17,618 bases of DNA from Polyangium jinanense (GTDB lineage Bacteria; Myxococcota; Polyangia; Polyangiales; Polyangiaceae), in the NCBI RefSeq assembly GCF_028435365.1, contig NZ_JAGTJJ010000101.1, forward strand, positions 1-17,618, written 5' to 3'. Position 1 is the first letter of the stretch. Every line of letters starts with the position of its first letter. Of this stretch, positions 7,340 to 13,583 are shown piece by piece. The notes under the pieces were generated by a model. It did no database searches and was not told the DNA's origin. It worked only from the letters and a program-made list of their open reading frames with translations. Both the position numbers and the translations under genes were made by a program.

Positions 7340-7758
7340 TCAGCTCCGGCGGCGGCGTCGCGCGAAGAGCATTCCGAGGAGCCCGAGCGCAGCCCACGCG
7401 GCCGCTCCCTCGCGTTCGGTCGTGCCGGCCGCGACGCAGCCGCACCCGTCGCTGTCGCCGCCGGTGTCACCGCCGCCGCTTCCGCTTCCGCTTCCGCTTC
7501 CGCTTCCGCTTCCGCCGCCGCTTCCTCCCGCTCCTGTGTCCATGCATGCGCCCGCGAGGCACGTGCCGCCGGTGCAGACCGTGCCGTCGGGCTTGTTCGG
7601 GTTCGTCGGGCTTGCGTCGGGGCGGCGGAGGCCGGCGCCGGCTGGCTCTCGGGGACGGTGTCGGGGCCGCAAGACGCGGCAAGCAGGACCAACACGGCGC
7701 CGGCGGAGGCGCGGCGGAGCCACGACCTCCGGCCCAAGAACGAAGCGACGTGTGTCAT
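7340..7758 (-). pseudogene. Frameshifted gene for a small MYXO-CTERM surface protein
   Basis: Two frames together make one sensible secreted protein. The 5' part starts at ATG 7758 with an Arg-rich signal peptide and lipobox (AGAVLVLLAASC), then runs through PDTVPESQPAPASAAP and loses sense. The 3' part, in another frame, reads DASPTNPNKPDGTVCTGGTC, a Gly/Ser repeat and a MYXO-CTERM-type tail: GCGCV, then AAWAALGLLGMLF, then ARRRRRS and stop. Adding one base in the G run 7619-7622 would join them as ...SAAPDASPTNPN.... It is either a real loss-of-function mutation or a sequence error. The intact product would be about 139 residues, exported and possibly processed at the tail. The gene follows a copy of the AraC-type operator. 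Confidence 0.7.
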
Positions 7759-7766
7759 GGGCGGCA

Positions 7767-7848
7767 ATCTACACCCAGACGTCATTTCCGCGATGGCCGT
7801 CCTGGAGCCGGGGCGAGATCGTTGCGTTTGTTGACCAGCCTTGCGTTT
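7767..7848 (-). promoter_or_regulatory. Putative AraC-type operator and promoter, copy 1
   Basis: On the minus strand two direct half-sites, AAACGCAAGG (7839-7848) and AAACGCAACG (7820-7829), are spaced 19 bases start to start. A conserved TGTAGAT (7767-7773), possibly a -10 element, lies about 9 bases before ATG 7758. The same arrangement, with nearly the same spacing, occurs at 9697-9781 immediately after the intact araC gene. Direct-repeat half-sites about two helical turns apart are typical of AraC-family binding sites, so this is a likely target of the regulator at 9787-10851. Binding is inferred, not shown. Confidence 0.55.
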
Positions 7849-7852
7849 TTTG

Positions 7853-7919
7853 ATCAGCGCGCGGGGCCGCGGGGCGAGGAGCATGCGGCGAGCCTGCTCG
7901 AGCCGACGAAGCTTTTGGC
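7853..7919 (-). pseudogene. Remnant of an araC-family gene
   Basis: On the minus strand the bases just upstream of operator copy 1 translate to LRRLEQARRMLLAPRP, matching IRRLEQARHMLLAPQP in the helix-turn-helix region of the intact regulator at 9787-10851. The sequence then jumps directly to the GCGCTGATCA that ends the intact gene, so about 110 bases are deleted and everything upstream of the match is gone. It marks a past duplication of the whole regulator-operator-target unit. It cannot encode a functional protein. Confidence 0.7.
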
Positions 7920-8173
7920 CCGCTACAAGAGCCTGCCTTCGAGCGAATTCGAAGCCCCCCTCGTCGAGCTGCTCCCCACGGCCGCCTGGGCGTGCGGGTA
8001 TGCCGCGACGGAGGATCAGAGGGCCCCCCCGAGAGGCCGTCGACGGGCGTCTCGGGGCTCCCCAACCCCCCTTCACGGCCCGGGGGCAGGACATGCGCGG
8101 CCCGGACCAAGGTTGTACGGCTTGCGCTACCAGGGTGGCTCGTCATGCCGGGCGCCGGCCAGGAGCCGCAGGC

Positions 8174-9568
8174 TCACTCGCAGACGCCGCCCTGGGCCGC
8201 CCCGAAGTTCAGGACCTTGGTCCTGCACGCCGCGCCCTCCGCCGCGGTGAGACTGCTCAGGATGACGGGGAAAGCACCCCCACTGCATTGCGTGGGGCTG
8301 GACGGCTGCATCACCTGCACACCGCAGAAGCTCTCGCCGCCCTGCGTTCCGGCGAGGAGCTCCACGAGCGACGCGCCGGCCTCGGACACTGCCCAGGAAA
8401 AGCTGTCTGGGCTCATCACGTTGCTCCCGCAGGGGCCCGGGAAGGAGTAATTGGTGCACCGTCCATCCGTCACGAGCGTCCCAGCCAGCGCGCTTTGCCA
8501 CGACGGATCCGCATCGCAGGGACAGACGGCGCAAGCCGGCCCGCAGGAGAGCATGCCACCGCAGCCATCGGGGATGGTGCCGCAGGTCGCTCCCTGGGCC
8601 TCGCAGGTGGTGGGGACGCAGATCTCGCAGTTGACACCCGAGTAGCCGGACGGGCAGGAGCAGGTGTAGCCGGTCTCCTCCGTCGCGCACGTGCCACCGT
8701 TCTGGCACGGCTGCCCGGCGCCGGGGGTGCAGGTCCCGGCCTGGCAGGTGTCGGCCAGCGTGCACGCGTCGCCGTCCGCGCAGGTGGTGCCGTCCGGCGC
8801 GTCGGCCACGGCCGGCTGACCGGCGCTGCACGCGGGGACCTTGCAGGGGTTCGCGTCGTCGGGCGGCAGGTCGGTGTCGTCGGCGATCGTGGTGGTGTCG
8901 CCGCTGCCGTCACACACGATCGCACTGCAATCCCCGGGGGTCTGCATGTCCACGGGCGTGTTCGCGGGCGTGAAGCTCACGCCGCAGACCCCGGCCTCGC
9001 ACGTGCGGGCCTTGCACGCGTCGTCCATGCCCGCGCAGTCGGCCGGCGTGTTGCAGCCGATGCACATGCCGTTGCCGTCACACACGAGGCCCGCGCCGCA
9101 GGCGGAGCCCGCCGAAAGCGGGGGGTTCGACGCCACGCCCGCGGTGCACACGTCGCTCGTGCATTCGTTCATGTCGTCGGGCAGGTCGGCGTCGTCGGCT
9201 TGCTGGATCACGACGCCGTTGCCGTCACACACGGCCTCTTGGCAATCGCCCGTCACCTGATCGGGCAGGGCGGTCCCGGCCGCCGTGGGCTTGTGCGTGG
9301 GCACGCCGCCCTCGCAGACGTCCTCCGTGCAGGGGTTCTCGTCGTCCTCGGGGGTGCATTCGCCGCCGCCCGCGCCGCCGCTCCCGCCCACACCGCCGCT
9401 CCCGCCCGCGCCGCCGCTCCCGCCCACGCCGCCGCTCCCGCCCGCGCCGCCGCTCCCGCCGGCGCCGACGTCGATCTGGCTGCGGTCGACCGTGGCGATG
9501 AGCTCGCAGCCGAGCGAACCGCCCGAAAGCAGGACGAGCAAGAGGGGTGTGATGGATGCCTTCGTCAT
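8174..9568 (-). CDS. Cys-rich lipoprotein with EGF-like module
   Basis: A 464-residue surface lipoprotein. The signal ends SLGC (Cys21), then comes a Gly/Ser/Val/Ala linker (about 35-69) of repeated six-residue units. From residue 71 to 285 there are repeated Cys-rich segments with CDGNG and CDGSG motifs and a spacing like slime-mould-type or keratin-like disulfide repeats. An EGF-like module at about 288-314 reads CQNGGTC...YTCSCPSGYSGVNC. A further Cys-rich part follows, then a C-terminal domain (about 350-464) of unknown fold. ATG 9568 is preferred, with GGAAAG about 7 bases upstream; TTG 9592 in the same frame is an alternative. It lies downstream of operator copy 2 and the AraC gene in the same direction, so it is a likely AraC target. 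A role in adhesion or binding is plausible; no catalytic motif is seen. Confidence 0.88.
   Translation of the reverse strand: MTKASITPLLLVLLSGGSLGCELIATVDRSQIDVGAGGSGGAGGSGGVGGSGGAGGSGGVGGSGGAGGGECTPEDDENPCTEDVCEGGVPTHKPTAAGTALPDQVTGDCQEAVCDGNGVVIQQADDADLPDDMNECTSDVCTAGVASNPPLSAGSACGAGLVCDGNGMCIGCNTPADCAGMDDACKARTCEAGVCGVSFTPANTPVDMQTPGDCSAIVCDGSGDTTTIADDTDLPPDDANPCKVPACSAGQPAVADAPDGTTCADGDACTLADTCQAGTCTPGAGQPCQNGGTCATEETGYTCSCPSGYSGVNCEICVPTTCEAQGATCGTIPDGCGGMLSCGPACAVCPCDADPSWQSALAGTLVTDGRCTNYSFPGPCGSNVMSPDSFSWAVSEAGASLVELLAGTQGGESFCGVQVMQPSSPTQCSGGAFPVILSSLTAAEGAACRTKVLNFGAAQGGVCE
9375..9464 (-). repeat. Five 18-bp tandem units inside the lipoprotein linker
   Basis: Five consecutive 18-bp units (plus strand: CCGCCGCTCCCGCCCRCR with small changes) encode GGSGGV/GGSGGA alternately in the linker of the Cys-rich lipoprotein. 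The period is a multiple of three, so gain or loss of units would change linker length without breaking the frame. Confidence 0.85.
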
Positions 9569-9631
9569 TTTTGGTCTTTCCGTAATCGTCAAGTCTTCAG
9601 CGGCGACCGTTAACTGAAACGTCCGCTCACG

Positions 9632-9688
9632 TCAAAGCGTCTGCTCTGAGGACCACCTCCGCCCCGGCGATGGAGAGGCGTGTGTCAT
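9632..9688 (-). other. 18-codon leader or truncated ORF after operator copy 2
   Basis: ATG 9688 opens a short frame, MTHASPSPGRRWSSEQTL and stop. Its first residues resemble the start of the frameshifted gene at 7758 (MTHVASFLGRRSW), and the two ATGs lie at nearly the same distance from their operators (about 64 and 61 bases). It is probably the remnant of the original target gene, or a leader peptide before the Cys-rich lipoprotein gene 63 bases further on. No strong ribosome site is visible. Confidence 0.35.
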
Positions 9689-9696
9689 GGCGGCGG

Positions 9697-9781
9697 ATCT
9701 ATACCCGAGCGCGAAAGCTCCCGCGACAGCCGTCCCGGAGGCAGGGCGGAATCGTTGCGTTTGTCGAGTAGCCTTGCGTTT
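9697..9781 (-). promoter_or_regulatory. Putative AraC-type operator and promoter, copy 2
   Basis: Minus-strand half-sites AAACGCAAGG (9772-9781) and AAACGCAACG (9753-9762) form a direct repeat with 19-base period, starting 5 bases after the stop codon of the araC gene. TATAGAT (9697-9703) fits a -10 element. The block from the regulator's stop to the short ATG is conserved at 7756-7853, including the spacer length of 9 bases. It is probably the regulator's binding site for the downstream lipoprotein gene. Confidence 0.55.
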
Positions 9782-9786
9782 TCTGA

Positions 9787-10851
9787 TCAGCGCAGGGCGG
9801 AGGCGCGGCCGCGCGTGAGCGTCTCGGAGGGGCTCTCCTGGAAGCACTTCCTGTATTCGACGCTGAACCGCCCCGCGTTGCGGAAGCCCATGACGGCGGC
9901 GACGCCCGACACGGTCGTCTCGGGCTGCGGGGCGAGGAGCATGTGGCGCGCCTGCTCGAGCCGCCGGATCTTCAAAAACTCCATCGGCGTCATGCCCCGC
10001 GCCGCGCGGAACGCCGCCTGGAGCGAGCGGGCCGGCGCGCCCGCCGCGGCGACGATGTCCGAGAGCCGGATCGCCTCGCCGGCGTGCGCCGCGATGTACT
10101 CCTCGGCCCGGCGCACGACCGCGGGGGCGACGCGCGGGGGCGGGAGCTCGAGCAGGCGCAAGCCCTCGTGGCGAGGAATGGTCACGAGCGCGGTGAGGAG
10201 CACGTCGAAGAGCCGCGGCCGGACGAACGGCGAGACCGCGGGGCGCTCGATCTCCTCCCGGAGCAGCCGCACGATCCCGTGGAGCGTCGCGCCGCCGCCC
10301 GTGGTGAGATCCAGATCGGGTTCGAATGGGATCGCGCCGTGGCTCGCGTGGCCCGTGAGCATGGCGAAGTGCGCTTCGAGGGCCGATCGCTCGATGGTGA
10401 CGGTCCGGCCCTTCGAGCCCACGGGCATCCTGATGTTCGCCGGCCGCACGGGAACGAAGAGCGCGGCCTGCTTTCCAGGCGTGATCGAAAGGCGCCGGCT
10501 CCGGATCTCCACCTCCCCGTCGCCGCTGCCTTCCCCTCCGAACACCAGCGCGTACCGATCGCCGAGGGCGGCCGCCTCGACCCGGCCGCCGAGGTCCCAG
10601 TCCCCCGCCACGAACGACACGGGCCCGGCCGAGGTGACCGCGAAATGGCACCGGAAGGCGGTCCCTGACAGGGGCTTTAGCGTCGCGCCCGGGTAGAGGC
10701 GGGAGTAGGTGGGGAGCAGCTCGTCGAGGTCGGTGGTGCTGAGGTGACTCTTCACGACCAAGAGGGGCGCTGCTTCTCGACGGGCGGAAAGCGCCACCTT
10801 GTCGGGGATCGGCTGGCTGTGGACGAGATCCGTTCCCAACCTGGCGTGCAT
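9787..10851 (-). CDS. AraC-family transcriptional regulator
   Basis: A 354-residue regulator. The N-terminal 210 residues are a beta-rich domain resembling the AraC-binding-like domain of this family (LYPGATLKPLSGTAFRCHFAVTSAGPVSFVAGDW...). The C-terminal 100 residues hold the two helix-turn-helix motifs: RAEEYIAAHAGEAIRLSDIV, then ARSLQAAFRAARGMTPMEFL, then IRRLEQARHMLLAP, then VSGVAAVMGFRNAGRFSVEY and YRKCFQESPSE. The signature GF-N-GRFS-EYRK-F--SPSE is intact. ATG 10851 is preferred because GGAGG lies 6 bases upstream; ATG 10854 is only 3 bases from it. The gene is divergent from the plus-strand gene at 10999. The predicted operator begins right after its stop codon. It probably activates the secreted-protein genes downstream. 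The inducer is unknown. Confidence 0.92.
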   Translation of the reverse strand: MHARLGTDLVHSQPIPDKVALSARREAAPLLVVKSHLSTTDLDELLPTYSRLYPGATLKPLSGTAFRCHFAVTSAGPVSFVAGDWDLGGRVEAAALGDRYALVFGGEGSGDGEVEIRSRRLSITPGKQAALFVPVRPANIRMPVGSKGRTVTIERSALEAHFAMLTGHASHGAIPFEPDLDLTTGGGATLHGIVRLLREEIERPAVSPFVRPRLFDVLLTALVTIPRHEGLRLLELPPPRVAPAVVRRAEEYIAAHAGEAIRLSDIVAAAGAPARSLQAAFRAARGMTPMEFLKIRRLEQARHMLLAPQPETTVSGVAAVMGFRNAGRFSVEYRKCFQESPSETLTRGRASALR

Positions 10852-10932
10852 CATGCGCCTCCATGATCACGCGTACCGGCGGTCAAAGCCAACGCGATGG
10901 TGCTGCCTCTTCGGCTTCCGCGGCTCTTCCCC

Positions 10933-10965
10933 TTGACAGCCCGGTTGCATGTCGGCGAGCCTACG
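10933..10965 (+). promoter_or_regulatory. Possible sigma-70-like promoter
   Basis: A perfect TTGACA hexamer at 10933-10938 lies in the 147-base divergent gap, about 60 bases before ATG 10999. No good -10 hexamer stands at 16-18 bases; the nearest AT-containing stretch, CCTACG, is at about 10960. The assignment is therefore weak. Confidence 0.25.
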
Positions 10966-10998
10966 GCCTGGTTTCGTGTGTTGGGAAAGGATGGGTTC

Positions 10999-11796
10999 AT
11001 GGACGTCAGTCTTCAGGCGATATTCCCAGGCATCTACGTGTTCACGCCGGGCCGCCGCGTGCACTGCATGCGGCAGGTGAGGGCGGAGGCGCTCGCGGCG
11101 GAGCTCGCCGCGCTCGCGTTGCATGCGGATATCTGCGTCGCGCATGATCAAGATACGCTCGTCATCGAAGCAAAGTGGAATGGCCGCGCGCAGGACTCGA
11201 CCGTCGTCCCGGGGCTGCGTGAGCTCGACATCACGCTCGACGGGACGATAACGTCTCTCCGCGACACCATCGATCGCCAGGTGCGAGCTTCCAAGGCGGG
11301 CGACCCGCTCGCCGTTTCCGGCGCGTCCTTGCTCCAGATTCTCTTTCCGCTCGGCGCGGCGGCCGTCACGAATGCCACGTATCCTGACGAGGCGGCCGAA
11401 GTGGAGCGGATCCTGACGGAGCTCAAGCAACCCAAATGGGCATCGCTCGTGATGGAGTTTGGTTTGACGCGTATGATCGTTCATATCACCGACCTTGCGA
11501 CCGAATACAGGAAGCTCCTCGATACGCCCGCCGATGGCTTGAAGTTCCTTGCCGTCAAGGAAGCCCGCGCGAAGGGCCAGAATCTCATGCTCCAGGCCAT
11601 GGCGATGATCGCCGGCAGGCATCCGTCGGAGAGCGACGCGGACCGCGCGGGCCGACAAGCGCTCATGGGCCCGATTCTCCGTCAAAATGATGCCATCGGA
11701 CAGTACCTCAAAGCCCGTCGCTCGGTCCCGGACGTGAACCCCGAAACGGGCGAGGAGATACTGCCCGCGGTGCCTTCGGCGAACGCGCCGACCTGA
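10999..11796 (+). CDS. Conserved-looking protein of unknown function
   Basis: A 265-residue, probably cytoplasmic, largely helical protein with no signal peptide or membrane segment. The start is ATG 10999 with AAGGA 7 bases upstream; the open frame extends 34 codons further but without ribosome site. It opens MDVSLQAIFPGIYVFTPGRR. The middle part includes LDITLDGTITSLRDTIDRQV, ASLLQILFPLGAAAVTNATY and FGLTRMIVHITDLATEYRKL, with regular helix periodicity. It ends in a Pro-rich tail (DVNPETGEEILPAVPSANAPT). Third-position GC is high, supporting real coding. No catalytic motif or family is recognised. It is divergent from the AraC gene, and the 43-bp tandem hairpin array starts about 20 bases after its stop. 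Confidence 0.82.
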   Translation: MDVSLQAIFPGIYVFTPGRRVHCMRQVRAEALAAELAALALHADICVAHDQDTLVIEAKWNGRAQDSTVVPGLRELDITLDGTITSLRDTIDRQVRASKAGDPLAVSGASLLQILFPLGAAAVTNATYPDEAAEVERILTELKQPKWASLVMEFGLTRMIVHITDLATEYRKLLDTPADGLKFLAVKEARAKGQNLMLQAMAMIAGRHPSESDADRAGRQALMGPILRQNDAIGQYLKARRSVPDVNPETGEEILPAVPSANAPT

Positions 11797-11817
11797 ACCC
11801 GAGCCGGGGACCACTTC

Positions 11818-12161
11818 GAGGTCGGCAAGCCGACATCAATCCCCAGCCGGAGACCTCTCCGAGGTCGGCAAGCCGACATCAATCCCCAGCCGGAGACCTC
11901 TCCGAGGTCGGCAAGCCGACATCAATCCCCAGCCGGAGACCTCTCCGAGGTCGGCAAGCCGACATCAATCCCCAGCCGGAGACCTCTCCGAGGTCGGCAA
12001 GCCGACATCAATCCCCAGCCGGAGACCTCTGCGAGGTCGGCAAGCCGACATCAATCCCCAGCCGGAGACCTCTGCGAGGTCGGCAAGCCGACATCAATCC
12101 CCAGCCGGAGACCTCTGCGAGGTCGGCAAGCCGATATCGACCCCCAGCCGGAAGGCTCGGG
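11818..12161. repeat. Tandem array of eight 43-bp double-hairpin units
   Basis: Units start at 11818, 11861, 11904, 11947, 11990, 12033, 12076 and 12119, an exact 43-base period. The eighth is degenerate, and a degenerate half unit precedes the first. Each unit contains GTCGGC-AA-GCCGAC, and each unit junction forms GACCTC-TSC-GAGGTC, so two short hairpins alternate along the array. Copies differ mainly at one position (TCC versus TGC at the junction), which divides the array into an earlier and a later block. There are no spacers, so it is not CRISPR. The period is not a multiple of three and no gene uses it. It lies between two convergent genes (stops at 11796 and 12215). Confidence 0.93.
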
Positions 12162-12214
12162 AAGGTCCGCGTGTCGGCATCGACATCGAGCCGATGACCT
12201 TCGGGGCGGAGCCG

Positions 12215-12754
12215 TCAGCGGGGAGCGCAGAGCGCGAGGCGGCTCCGGGCGAGCATCAGGCGGGCGTAGGCGGTCTTCAGGTGGATCCCGAGCGCGCGGG
12301 CGATCTCCGGCATCGAGCGGCCTTCGATTTCGTAAGCCCAAAGCACGGGGGCGAGCTTTTTGCCGAGCTTCTGGTTGGCCTTCCAGAGGAGGCGGGTCGC
12401 GTCCATGGCCTGCGTCGTCCGCGGATGGACCGGAGGCTCGGGGGGTTCGTCCGTGAGGGCTTCCCAGCGATTCCGCGCGAGCTTGCGATGGTTCGCCGCG
12501 CGATAGATCGCGATCGTGTAGAGCCAAGCCCGCGCTTGCTCACCCCACAAGAGCCCGTCGCGCCGTCGCCAGGCGACGAGGAAGACATCCTGCACGAGGT
12601 CGTCAACCTCCCGCTCCTCCACGCGGCCATGCTTGAGCAGGACGGAGCGGACGAAGCCCCGGAACTCGCGGTAAAACCACGCGAAGGTGGCCTCCGGGGA
12701 GGCAAAGGTCACCGGTTTCTTGGCGGACTCAGGACAGACCTCTAGATTGATCAC
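12215..12754 (-). CDS. ECF-type RNA polymerase sigma factor (second)
   Basis: About 179 residues. Region 2 reads FAWFYREFRGFVRSVLLKHG, VDDLVQDVFLVAWRR (D-x-x-QDVF signature) and WLYTIAIYRAANHRKLARN. Region 4 reads LGKKLAPVLWAYEIEGRSMPEIARALGIHLKTAYARLMLARSRL, a helix-turn-helix. The length matches a minimal two-domain ECF factor. The start is uncertain. GTG 12754 is chosen because the reading frame upstream (to 12901) looks non-coding; a weak GTGGAG lies about 10 bases before it. No anti-sigma gene adjoins it: downstream is the 43-bp array and a convergent gene, and upstream is the IVS-protein cassette. Its control may therefore be unusual or its partner elsewhere. The pairing with any gene here is unknown. 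Confidence 0.85.
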   Translation of the reverse strand: MINLEVCPESAKKPVTFASPEATFAWFYREFRGFVRSVLLKHGRVEEREVDDLVQDVFLVAWRRRDGLLWGEQARAWLYTIAIYRAANHRKLARNRWEALTDEPPEPPVHPRTTQAMDATRLLWKANQKLGKKLAPVLWAYEIEGRSMPEIARALGIHLKTAYARLMLARSRLALCAPR

Positions 12755-12974
12755 AGCTCGTGAACTCCACTGCCGTTGGGGTTTGCGGGTCAGACGCCGG
12801 TCGGTGTTGCAAGCGCCGGCTGGCGTCGCTTGTTTTGTCCCACAGATGAGGGCGAAACTCAACTTCAAAAAGGGAGATAGGTTCGTCGCCGGAGAACCCA
12901 CGATCCACCGGGAATGGTGCGAGGTGTGTTGGAATGGGAGCCGTGATCCTGCGCTGAAAGTCCCTCACCCCCAA

Positions 12975-12999
12975 CCCCTCTCCCGTCCCGGGAGAGGGG
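12975..12999. terminator. Hairpin in the IVS-protein cassette flank, left copy
   Basis: CCCCTCTCCCG-tcc-CGGGAGAGGGG makes an 11-bp perfect stem. It lies 15 bases beyond the stop codon of the truncated four-helix-bundle gene, where a terminator is expected. There is no T tract, so intrinsic termination is uncertain. The equivalent stem in the right copy is longer. Confidence 0.5.
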
Positions 13000-13014
13000 C
13001 GAGGGCGGCTGGTG

Positions 13015-13220
13015 TTATGAGGCGCGGTGGTAGACGAGGCGTCCCAGGGTGGCGATGACGTGGTCCATGCGATCGAGGACCTTTGGATTGACGCTGCCGG
13101 TGTAGCGCATGGCCTGGGCGACCTGGATGCAGGCCAGCACCTCCCGAGCGGAGCCGAGGGCGGTTTGATAGCGCTGCCGTTTATGCCCGGCCGTGTTCCC
13201 TGCCCCCTCGGCGATGTTGA
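13015..13220 (-). pseudogene. Truncated four-helix-bundle (23S rRNA IVS-type) protein gene
   Basis: The frame ends at TAA 13015-13017 and matches the last two-thirds of the intact protein at 14434-14763: NIAEGAGNTAGHKRQRYQT and onward to RMDHVIATLGRLVYHRAS, with only a few substitutions. The conserved first helix is missing; at about 13220 the frame continues into unrelated sequence that has no start with a ribosome site. The family fold needs all four helices, so this copy is very probably dead. Confidence 0.78.
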
Positions 13221-13380
13221 TCTTACGCCAAACGGCGATGCCGGCGCTGATCCTGGAAAGAACGGTGAAGTTGCCGGCGCGGAGGACGCCCGCGGGTGTG
13301 GCGGAGGCGTGGGCGGAGGCGGAGAACGCGAAGGGGCATGTGTGCGCCTGCGGGTGCGCGGGGAGGATCATGGTGAAGCC
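13221..13380 (+). pseudogene. Internal fragment of a gene with a Cys cluster (possible HNH/zinc protein)
   Basis: Plus-strand frame reads LRQTAMPALILERTVKLPAR and, further on, AEAENAKGHVCACGCAGRI followed by MVKPQ, then loses sense. The CxCGC cluster followed by Arg-Ile and a KP motif resembles zinc-site regions of some HNH-type proteins. Neither end of the gene is present. It joins the truncated IVS-protein gene at 13220 and another scrap at about 13412. The family assignment is tentative. Confidence 0.35.
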
Positions 13381-13411
13381 TCAGGGCGGACCGCGAGCTC
13401 CGTGGTCGTGA

Positions 13412-13552
13412 GCCCTGCTGCCGCGTCCCGTCGACGGCGTGAACGGCACCGGCGACGAGTACGACCCGTGGCTCGCGCCGGATCTCGACGTGCTCTGGTA
13501 TGCGGCCGAGCCGAGGGGCCACGCCGACCTGTTCGTCGCCGTCCGGCAGTGA
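13412..13552 (+). pseudogene. 3' fragment of a WD40-like (PD40/TolB-type) propeller gene
   Basis: The plus-strand frame reads PRPVDGVNGTGDEYDPWLA, then PDLDVLWYAAEPRGHADLFV and AVRQ before TGA 13550-13552. This matches the recurring blade pattern of PD40/TolB-like propellers (N-x-x-x-DE-x-DPW-x-x-PD...L-A...R-G-x-DL). A stop codon (13409-13411) lies just upstream, and no start is present, so it is the last blade of a lost gene. It ends 31 bases before the GST start. Confidence 0.55.
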
Positions 13553-13583
13553 TACACCGCGGTTCGAAAAACGAGGAGGAACG

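Larger units (their letters stand above)
12900..13220 (-). repeat. IVS-protein cassette, left copy (truncated)
   Basis: About 320 bases that recur almost unchanged, in the same orientation, at 14318-14639. The shared block includes an identical non-coding flank (starting acgatccaccggg, about 115 bases with a strong hairpin) and the 3' two-thirds of a four-helix-bundle protein gene. Similarity stops abruptly at about 13220 inside the gene, where an unrelated sequence joins. The left limit is about 12900, where the two copies diverge. Confidence 0.88.

Noticed and set aside
7920..8173. A possible coding scrap on the plus strand (LLEPTKLLARYKSLPSSEFE)
   Set aside because: It reads plausibly for about 35 residues but overlaps the araC remnant on the other strand, has no start or stop context, and has no recognised family. 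The 254 bases otherwise show nothing I can assign.
11818..12161. CRISPR array
   Set aside because: The 43-bp units are contiguous, with no unique spacers, and no cas genes are nearby.
12755..12900. N-terminal extension of the second ECF sigma factor to GTG 12901
   Set aside because: The extra 49 residues do not resemble sigma sequence, and the upstream start codon lies at the edge of the cassette repeat, so the shorter start is preferred.
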